Source of the DNA: Nitrospirota bacterium
Lineage (GTDB): Bacteria; JACPQY01
Assembly (NCBI GenBank): GCA_016190245.1
Contig: JACPQY010000003.1
Span: 1-26,553, forward strand
Direction of reading: 5' to 3'
DNA length: 26,553 nt
The notes under the pieces were generated by a model. It ran no database searches. It was given only the letters and a program-made list of their open reading frames with translations, and was not told the origin of the DNA. Numbering within the stretch: the stretch's first letter is position 1; the number at the start of each line of letters is the position of its first letter. Made by a program: the position numbers and the translations under genes. Positions 22,099-26,553 of this stretch are shown in pieces.

Positions 22099-22878
22099 AT
22101 GGCGGATCTTGAGTTCGAGGTGTTGGAAGGGATCGGGCGGATCTCGATCAATCGGCCGGACAAGCGCAACGCGTTGAACAACGCCGTGTTGGAGGGGATC
22201 GCGGCGGCCGTCTCGCGGGCCAACACCGATCCGGCAATTCGACTCCTCACGCTTGGCGGGGTGGGAGATAAGGCGTTCTGCGCGGGGGGCGACCTTCAGG
22301 GGATGCGGGAGGCGGAGCAGAGCGGGGGCGTGGCGCTCCATTTCTTTCACGCGAAGTACGTCGAAGCCGTGCGATCGCTGACCTCGTCGGCGGTGCCGGT
22401 GATCGGCCTGGCGAACGGCGACGCACTTGCGGGCGGGTTGGGGCTCCTCTTGGCCTGCGATTTGGCCGTGGCGGCGGAGAGCGCTCAGTTCGGACTACCC
22501 GAAGTGAATGTGGGTTTGTTCCCGATGGTGGTCATGTCTGTCCTTTTCAAGAACATCGGGCGGAAGAGGGCGCTGGAGTTGACGCTCCTCGGAAACCGGA
22601 TCTCCGCGGGTCAGGCACTCGAGTGGGGCCTGCTCAACAGGGTGTTCTCGAAGTCGAATTTCGAGAAAGACGCGGCTGAGTTCGTGCGGCAATTCGCGTC
22701 CAAACCGGGCATGGTGATGCGCCTTGGAAAGTCCGCCTACAACGCCGTGGATGGAATCGATCCGCGCACCATTCACGCGTACCACATGAGCGCCGGGAGC
22801 CTCACACACGCGGAGGACTGCCGCGAAGGTATCGCGGCGTTTCTGGAGAAGCGCGAGCCGAAGTGGAGGCACCGGTAG
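22099..22878 (+). CDS. Enoyl-CoA hydratase family protein 2
   Basis: 259 aa; a GGAG lies about 9 nt upstream of the ATG. Motifs: NRPDKRNALNNAVLEGI, DKAFCAGGDLQGM (oxyanion hole), ANGDALAGGLGLLLACDLAVAAESAQFGLPEVNVGLFPM. The second catalytic Glu (LPEV) is present, while the first (E144 in rat) is Leu. In citronellol or leucine degradation the carboxylase product is hydrated by such an enzyme (AtuE-type or methylglutaconyl-CoA hydratase), which fits its position last in this operon. The specific substrate is unproved. Confidence 0.9.
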   Translation: MADLEFEVLEGIGRISINRPDKRNALNNAVLEGIAAAVSRANTDPAIRLLTLGGVGDKAFCAGGDLQGMREAEQSGGVALHFFHAKYVEAVRSLTSSAVPVIGLANGDALAGGLGLLLACDLAVAAESAQFGLPEVNVGLFPMVVMSVLFKNIGRKRALELTLLGNRISAGQALEWGLLNRVFSKSNFEKDAAEFVRQFASKPGMVMRLGKSAYNAVDGIDPRTIHAYHMSAGSLTHAEDCREGIAAFLEKREPKWRHR

Positions 22879-22925
22879 GGCGTTCGGAGCGGTGCGGGCT
22901 GGAGGGATCGGCTGGGCTGGCGGGG

Positions 22926-23274
22926 TGGAGGCGCCGGGAGTTGAACCCGGGTCCGGGGCTACTCTAAGAGTGACGCCTACGCGCGTAGTCGGCGTTTTGA
23001 GTTAGCCCGTCGGGCTCGCACCGACGCGATCCCTTCGGGCGAGGCCCCCGTTATGTTTCGGCCGGTGCCCGGAGGCCGGAACACCGGCTTATCCCGCTGG
23101 ATGACGTCCGTCCCGTCCCCGCGGGAGTGGGGCGGGGGGACGCCTTACGGCCTACTGACTAAGCCGCGAGGGGTAGTGCCTGTTCGGCGTTTATTGGTTC
23201 TCCCCCACTTACCCGGAGAGAGCTAGGGCGCGCCATCGCTCCTTTCGTAACCCCGTCGAATCCAGTACGCCCCC
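22926..23274 (-). ncRNA. ssrA: tmRNA (transfer-messenger RNA)
   Basis: The minus-strand transcript begins GGGGGCGUACUGGAUUCGACGG, the hallmark 5' end of tmRNA, and ends with a T-arm GGGUUCAACUCCC and CGCCUCCA. The ends pair as a 7-bp acceptor stem with one G-U. CCA is not encoded (the next bases are CCC). In the middle is the tag ORF ending ALPLAA and a stop. About 349 nt, one piece, not permuted. It rescues stalled ribosomes with SmpB, whose gene lies 87 bp upstream on the same strand. It converges with the hydratase gene at 22878; no U-run terminator is visible after the 3' end. Confidence 0.96.
23159..23203 (-). other. tmRNA proteolysis tag ORF
   Basis: Reads GEPINAEQALPLAA and then UAG. 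The Leu-Ala-Ala end is the conserved degradation signal. The resume codon is GGA (as given) or the GGG just before it; the neighbouring frame hits UAA within five codons. There is no Ala-Asn-Asp-type beginning, and the end is ALPLAA rather than ALAA. Confidence 0.8.
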
Positions 23275-23282
23275 ATACGCAT

Positions 23283-23311
23283 AGCGTAAAGGGTAAAGAG
23301 TGAAGTGTAAA
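23283..23311 (-). promoter_or_regulatory. ssrA promoter
   Basis: On the minus strand TTTACA (23306-23311), 17-bp spacer, TACGCT (23283-23288). The mature tmRNA 5' end follows 8 nt after the -10, so ssrA can be expressed independently of smpB. Confidence 0.6.
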
Positions 23312-23373
23312 GTGTGAGAGGGAGGAGCGGTCAGAAGGTACCTCCGGGCCCTTCTTGCACTTCACCCTTTGCG
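23285..23373. repeat. Imperfect inverted repeat around the smpB stop and ssrA promoter
   Basis: cgtaaagggt plus gaagtgtaa (23285-23310) are repeated in inverted orientation as ttgcacttcaccctttgcg (23355-23373), with a 7-nt insertion in the left arm. The right arm contains the last codons of smpB; the left arm overlaps the ssrA promoter. It could be a weak transcriptional attenuator or an old REP-like unit. Confidence 0.45.
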
Positions 23374-23829
23374 AACAACCCTCGTTTCCTGCCGCAACTC
23401 CCGCAAAAGATCCTGTTTCTTGATTTCGTCCCGGCGATCCGGCCCTTCCTTGCGGCGCATCACGGCGATCTCCAGCTTGATGCGGCGGTTCTTCAGATAC
23501 GCCTTGAGGGGGATGATGACGGTGTTCTTGACCCCCCATTTCCCCACAATACGATCGATTTCGGCGCGGTTCAGGAGGAGTTTCAGGGGTCGTCCGGCTT
23601 CGGGGTTCCAGATTCCCCCCTGCGCGTAGGGTTGGATGGTCATCTTGTAGACGAACACTTCGCCCCGCTCGATCCGGGCATATGCTTCCCGGATGGAGGC
23701 GTGCCTTTGCCGCAGCGACTTGACCTCCGGGCCGGACAGGACGATCCCCGCCTCGAAGGTCTCGAGGACCTTGAAGTCGCGCAGGATGCGCCGGTTGCTG
23801 AGGAGAACCGTTTCGACCGCGCGGGCCAC
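23362..23829 (-). CDS. smpB: SsrA-binding protein SmpB
   Basis: 155 aa, the usual length. It starts at a GTG that follows the TGA of the aldehyde dehydrogenase gene directly (TGAGTG). Family segments: NRRILRDFKVLETFEAGIVLSGPEVKSLR, AYARIERGEVFVYKM, IQPYAQGG, RPLKLLLNRAEIDRIVGK, TVIIPLKAYLKNRRIKLEIAVMRRK and the basic tail DRRDEIKKQDLLRELRQE that enters the decoding centre. It binds tmRNA and brings it to stalled ribosomes. Its position beside ssrA is the common arrangement. Confidence 0.97.
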   Translation of the reverse strand: MARAVETVLLSNRRILRDFKVLETFEAGIVLSGPEVKSLRQRHASIREAYARIERGEVFVYKMTIQPYAQGGIWNPEAGRPLKLLLNRAEIDRIVGKWGVKNTVIIPLKAYLKNRRIKLEIAVMRRKEGPDRRDEIKKQDLLRELRQETRVVRKG

Positions 23830-25368
23830 TCAGCTCGAGGCGCGACGGAGCGCCTGCATCAGCCCTTTGACCCGATGGCGGACGCCGCGGCCGTACAACA
23901 GGTCCAGCGCCGCAGGCACGACCTCGCTCTTCTTGCGGTCGTACTTGAACCACATCGGGTTGGACATGCGGAAGCCGCGGTTCGTGTGAACGTGGCGGAT
24001 CTCGACCATCTCGCGGATACCGATGCTCCCGTGGGTCCGGCCGATCCCACTCTGCTTCCAGCCGCCCCACGGTGTTTGCGCGATCCCGTAGGTGACGCCG
24101 TGGTCGTTAATGGAGACGCTGCCGTATTCCAGCCGCGAGGCCAGCTCCCGGGCCCTGGCCAGATTCGCGGTCCAGATGCTCGCCGTCAGTCCGTAGGGCG
24201 AGTCGTTGGCCATCGAGAGCGCCTCGTCCTCGCTCTCGAAGGGGATCACGGGCAGGGTGGGGCCGAAGGTCTCATCGCGAATGGCCTGCATCTGGGGTGT
24301 CACGTCCGTCAGGACGGTTGGCTTGTAGAACCAGCCCTTGAGCTCGCGGTTGCGCTCGCCCCCGGCCAGAATCCGCGCGCCCTTCTTCCGGGCCTCGTCC
24401 ACCTGCGATTCAACGATCCGGAGCTGACGCTCGCTGATGAGCGGGCCGATGTCCGTCTCGGGGTCCATCCCGTTGCCCTGGCGAAGCGAGTTGGTCTCCG
24501 CCACAACTCCGTCCAGGACCTCCTTGTAGATGTTCTTGTGCACGTAGAGCCGCTCGACGGAGCAGCAGACCTGCCCGCAGTTGACGTAGGCGCCCCAGAC
24601 CGCGGCCTTGATCGCGGTCGGGAGGTGCGCGTCTTTGAGAAGGATCATCGGATCCTTTCCACCCAGTTCCATGACCACGGGTTTGAGGTCCTGCCCGGCA
24701 AGCGACATGATCTTCTTGCCGGTGGCCGTGCTGCCGGTGAAGACAATCTTTCGCACGCTCGACCGCACGAGCGCATCGCCCGTCCGGCCGTCCCCGGGTG
24801 CGACGATCACGATATCCTGCGGCAAACCGGCGTCCCGGAACAGATCGGCGATCTTGAGCCCCGTGAGGGTGGTCAACTCGCTGGGTTTGAGAACGACCGT
24901 GTTGCCCGCCATGAGAGCCTGGGCGATCGGGCCCATCGAGAGGGAGAAGGGAAAATTCCAAGGGGAGATGACGCCGACGACGCCGAGCGGCGCGAATTCG
25001 AGGTAGCTCTCGCGGCGCATGAACTTCCACTTGCCGATGTCGAGGAGCTCCTTGCGCAGGAGATCCTCGGCGCGCTGGGCGAAGTAGGTGAGGAATTCGA
25101 GGACGGGCATGACGTCATAGGCGAGGGCCTCCACGAACGGTTTGCCGTTCTCCTTCACGATGACCTCAGCGATCTCGCGCTTGCGCTTGATGATCTCGTC
25201 CTTGAGGCGCAGCAGCCAGCGACGGCGCTCGCGGAAGCTGGTGCGATGCCAAGAGTCGAACGCGCGCGCGGCGCGGCGGACGGCGTCTTCGACGCGCGGC
25301 GCGTCCCAGATCTCCACTTCCGCCAGCTTCTCGAGCGTGGCCGGGTTGGTCACGACGATCTTGTCCAT
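23830..25368 (-). CDS. NAD(P)+-dependent aldehyde dehydrogenase
   Basis: 512 aa from the ATG at 25368, preceded by GGAGG at 5 nt; an upstream ATG at 25392 falls in the presumed -10 box and is unlikely. Motifs: PWNFPFS with the catalytic Asn (N138), FTGST (210-214), VMELGGKD with the general base Glu (E234), and NCGQVCC with the nucleophile Cys (C268). It oxidises an aldehyde to the acid or acyl product; the substrate is not predictable. The C-terminal 35 residues (KSEVVPAALDLLYGRGVRHRVK...) are a basic tail beyond the core. It is upstream of and contiguous with smpB. It could serve terpene or fatty-aldehyde metabolism along with the nearby acyl-CoA operon, but no link is shown. Confidence 0.94.
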   Translation of the reverse strand: MDKIVVTNPATLEKLAEVEIWDAPRVEDAVRRAARAFDSWHRTSFRERRRWLLRLKDEIIKRKREIAEVIVKENGKPFVEALAYDVMPVLEFLTYFAQRAEDLLRKELLDIGKWKFMRRESYLEFAPLGVVGVISPWNFPFSLSMGPIAQALMAGNTVVLKPSELTTLTGLKIADLFRDAGLPQDIVIVAPGDGRTGDALVRSSVRKIVFTGSTATGKKIMSLAGQDLKPVVMELGGKDPMILLKDAHLPTAIKAAVWGAYVNCGQVCCSVERLYVHKNIYKEVLDGVVAETNSLRQGNGMDPETDIGPLISERQLRIVESQVDEARKKGARILAGGERNRELKGWFYKPTVLTDVTPQMQAIRDETFGPTLPVIPFESEDEALSMANDSPYGLTASIWTANLARARELASRLEYGSVSINDHGVTYGIAQTPWGGWKQSGIGRTHGSIGIREMVEIRHVHTNRGFRMSNPMWFKYDRKKSEVVPAALDLLYGRGVRHRVKGLMQALRRASS

Positions 25369-25390
25369 GTGGCCTCCGATCTTGGGGGTC

Positions 25391-25396
25391 ATTCTA
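25391..25396 (-). promoter_or_regulatory. -10 box of the aldehyde dehydrogenase-smpB unit
   Basis: TAGAAT on the minus strand, 22 nt before the ATG at 25368, with the GGAGG Shine-Dalgarno in between. No clear -35. Confidence 0.4.
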
Positions 25397-25476
25397 GATG
25401 AGAGCGCCGAGGCGTGCCACTTGGTTTGGGCTCGGCCGCCGCGAGGTGTGTGCGAGGTGGCGGGCGGGGGGGGCGG

Positions 25477-25716
25477 TCAGGAAGACGCCGCGGATTGCTG
25501 CGGGGTCGCCGGACGTCCGGCCGCTTCCGCTTCCTGGATGTGGCGGTTGGACTTGTAGCACACCGAGCACATCCGACGATGGGCCCATTCCCCGGCGATC
25601 CGGATGCGGACCCATCTGAGGTGCGGCATGAACACCCGCTTTGTTCGATTGTTAGCGTGGCTCACGTTGTGCCCGCTGCGGGTCCCTTTGCCACAGTAAT
25701 CGCACCGCCTTGCCAT
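25477..25716 (-). CDS. rpmB: 50S ribosomal protein L28 (zinc-binding type)
   Basis: 79 aa from the ATG at 25716; the frame is open upstream, but the L28 fold begins here ([27 protein letters not shown]). It has two CxxC pairs (C5-C8 and C50-C53), marking the zinc-ribbon form. [10 protein letters not shown] and [11 protein letters not shown] complete the family pattern. The last 18 residues ([18 protein letters not shown]) are a non-conserved low-complexity tail. Monocistronic by appearance; 108 bp separate it from the aldehyde dehydrogenase start. Confidence 0.95.
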   Translation of the reverse strand: MARRCDYCGKGTRSGHNVSHANNRTKRVFMPHLRWVRIRIAGEWAHRRMCSVCYKSNRHIQEAEAAGRPATPQQSAASS

Positions 25717-25774
25717 GGGGGGGTTGTGTACCACGTCCTGATCCATCCCGCAACTGGTGGTGGCGCGACGACCA

Positions 25775-25780
25775 ATTATA
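25775..25780 (-). promoter_or_regulatory. -10 box upstream of rpmB
   Basis: Perfect TATAAT on the minus strand about 58 nt before the rpmB ATG. The -35 region (CATGTG at 17 bp) is poor. Confidence 0.4.
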
Positions 25781-25860
25781 GACTTGACAAATAGGCCCAC
25801 ATGTGATTTCGTGTCCAACATGATGGCTGGCATGGTTCAAGTGAGACCTGAATCCATCGG

Positions 25861-25873
25861 CCCCCCCCCCCCC
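25861..25873. repeat. Poly-C homopolymer tract (13 C)
   Basis: An uninterrupted run of 13 C in the intergenic region, the longest homopolymer in the window. Its length may be unstable in the genome or uncertain in the assembly. It lies about 180 nt upstream of the secreted-protein gene. Confidence 0.8.
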
Positions 25874-25906
25874 ACACCCAGGTTCTTCGGTAGTCGCGGG
25901 CTTTCC

Positions 25907-25958
25907 GCCTGTCCAGTCCGTCCGCCGTGGCGGACCGGACGGACTTCGGCGGACAGGC
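25907..25958. repeat. Nested inverted repeat (REP-like hairpin)
   Basis: Outer arms gcctgtcc (25907-25914) and ggacaggc (25951-25958), inner arms gtccgtcc (25916-25923) and ggacggac (25937-25944), and a GCC-GT-GGC tip (25924-25931), with asymmetric bulges. It resembles GC-rich interspersed palindromes of uncultured bacteria. No T-run follows, so it is not a standard terminator. Confidence 0.65.
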
Positions 25959-26055
25959 AACCCGCGCAAGCCCCCTCGCCCCGCACGCACACTGTCTCAC
26001 GCGGGTCTCCACCCAGCCCGGGTCACGCGCACACTCCCGTTCAAGGCCTGATCGG

Positions 26056-26553
26056 ATGAGACGGGCCCGTTCGCTTCTCGTCCTTATTGCACTCGTTCTC
26101 CTGATCCCATTCGCGCTGGCCCACAACGGCGATCAGTGCGGGCCGGGCAAGAAACACCCGCCGCGCGATCTTCCACCCGGGCGCAAGTTGCTTGTGACGG
26201 GCGTGACCGCCGATCCCAACCCCTTCTCCCCCAATGCGGATGGTCGCCTGGACACCGCCACGATCTCGGTCGAAGGGGTCGTCAAGGCTTCCGATGGCCT
26301 GCACGCCCGGGACCATGATCGAGACGACGGCGATGATGGCCGGGCGTCGTTCTACTTTGCCGCGACAGCCGTGATCGGAGATGACGTCCGCCGACTTCGC
26401 GCCCGCTCCGAAATCCCCCGCACCCCCGACCGCTCCGTTCGGGTTCGGACCGAAACGGCCTTCGATGGCAACGACGAGACCGGCCGACTCCTTCCCGATG
26501 GGGATTACGATTCCACCGTCCTCGCCTTCTTCCTCCGCGAGCGGATCAAGGAA
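26056..26553 (+). CDS. Secreted protein with an NPFSPNxDG (FlgD-Ig-like) motif, 3' end outside the window
   Basis: The reading frame is open from ATG 26056 to the last base (166 codons, no stop), so the gene continues beyond the window. Residues 1-22 are a signal peptide ending in FALA before HNGDQ. Residues about 52-66 read ADPNPFSPNADGRLD, the motif that introduces FlgD-like/CHU_C-type Ig domains in secreted and cell-surface proteins. An Asp-rich stretch (HARDHDRDDGDDG, about 83-95) interrupts the beta-rich part and could bind calcium. DGDYDSTVLAFF fits the same Ig-like fold. No clear Shine-Dalgarno or promoter. Confidence 0.7.
   Translation, partial: MRRARSLLVLIALVLLIPFALAHNGDQCGPGKKHPPRDLPPGRKLLVTGVTADPNPFSPNADGRLDTATISVEGVVKASDGLHARDHDRDDGDDGRASFYFAATAVIGDDVRRLRARSEIPRTPDRSVRVRTETAFDGNDETGRLLPDGDYDSTVLAFFLRERIKE

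Larger units (their letters stand above)
25717..26055. other. Non-coding interval between rpmB and the secreted-protein gene
   Basis: 339 nt holding the rpmB -10 box (25775-25780), an isolated plus-strand TTGACA (25784-25789) without a matching -10, a 13-C run (25861-25873) and a nested hairpin (25907-25958). The last 90 nt before the plus-strand gene are C-rich with no recognisable promoter. I see no RNA gene here. Confidence 0.6.

Noticed and set aside
22926-22990. A tRNA gene suggested by the T-arm sequence
   Set aside because: The T-arm and acceptor belong to the 3' end of tmRNA; the partner 5' half is about 300 nt away with the tmRNA 5' signature and tag ORF.
23314-25401. A 695-codon open frame on the plus strand
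   Set aside because: Antisense to smpB and the aldehyde dehydrogenase, both unambiguous; composition is typical of a mirror frame.
25784-25789. Consensus TTGACA on plus as a promoter for the gene at 26056
   Set aside because: No -10 hexamer at 16-18 bp and about 265 nt from the start codon; probably chance.
25907-25958. Intrinsic terminator
   Set aside because: The hairpin has no following T-run on either strand and no gene ends close to it; a REP-like repeat fits better.
1-26553. CRISPR arrays, rRNA genes, integrases or transposases
   Set aside because: No regularly spaced direct repeats, rRNA-like sequence or recombinase motifs were seen; the only mobile-like structure is the short inverted-repeat element at 13-171.

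Overview
The window is GC-rich bacterial chromosome, densely packed with genes. Every gene I recognise is bacterial: sigma70-type promoters (TTGACA/TATAAT-like), ribosomal proteins L13, S9 and L28, tmRNA with SmpB, a BY-kinase-type polysaccharide co-polymerase and a LolA-like periplasmic protein. This points to a Gram-negative-type organism. The rplM-rpsI-argC order is one I associate with Deltaproteobacteria-like lineages, but I cannot place the phylum from sequence alone; an uncultured lineage is plausible.

Layout. 1-171: a small inverted-repeat (MITE-like) element whose right end supplies the stop codon of a LolA-like lipoprotein-sorting protein (minus). 1032-5141: a PTPS-family pterin enzyme with a 4-nt-overlapping small ORF, then two convergent genes that both encode a multi-TM domain fused to a beta-propeller. 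5199-8618: rplM, rpsI, argC and a PPi-type phosphofructokinase. 8623-13224: a convergent RiPP-like locus. On plus are an HprK-like kinase and an asparagine-synthetase-like cyclase. On minus are a PqqD-like recognition protein, a second cyclase, and a candidate lasso-type precursor peptide carrying a YxxPxL leader motif. 13225-13690 is a conspicuously lower-GC interval. 13688-16999: a degenerate HD-GYP protein and a Wzc-like BY-kinase. 17045-22878: a TetR regulator divergent from an AtuA/enoyl-CoA hydratase/acyl-CoA carboxylase-beta/enoyl-CoA hydratase operon, with matching operator palindromes at both promoters. 22926-25716 (minus): ssrA, smpB, an aldehyde dehydrogenase and rpmB. 25717-26055 is non-coding with a poly-C tract and nested hairpin. 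26056 to the window end is the 5' part of a secreted protein with an NPFSPN motif.

Most interesting: the 8.6-13.2 kb locus looks like a lasso-peptide-type system. It has two GATase-dead cyclase paralogues, a RRE and a HprK kinase, but no recognisable leader peptidase or exporter in the window. A precursor candidate (11130-11348, minus) is hidden in the 3' overlap of the second cyclase. A second strong regulatory signal is the pair of 6-4-6 palindromes controlling the TetR/AtuA operon. Several genes also have a -10 box only 6-9 nt before the start codon, suggesting leaderless transcripts.
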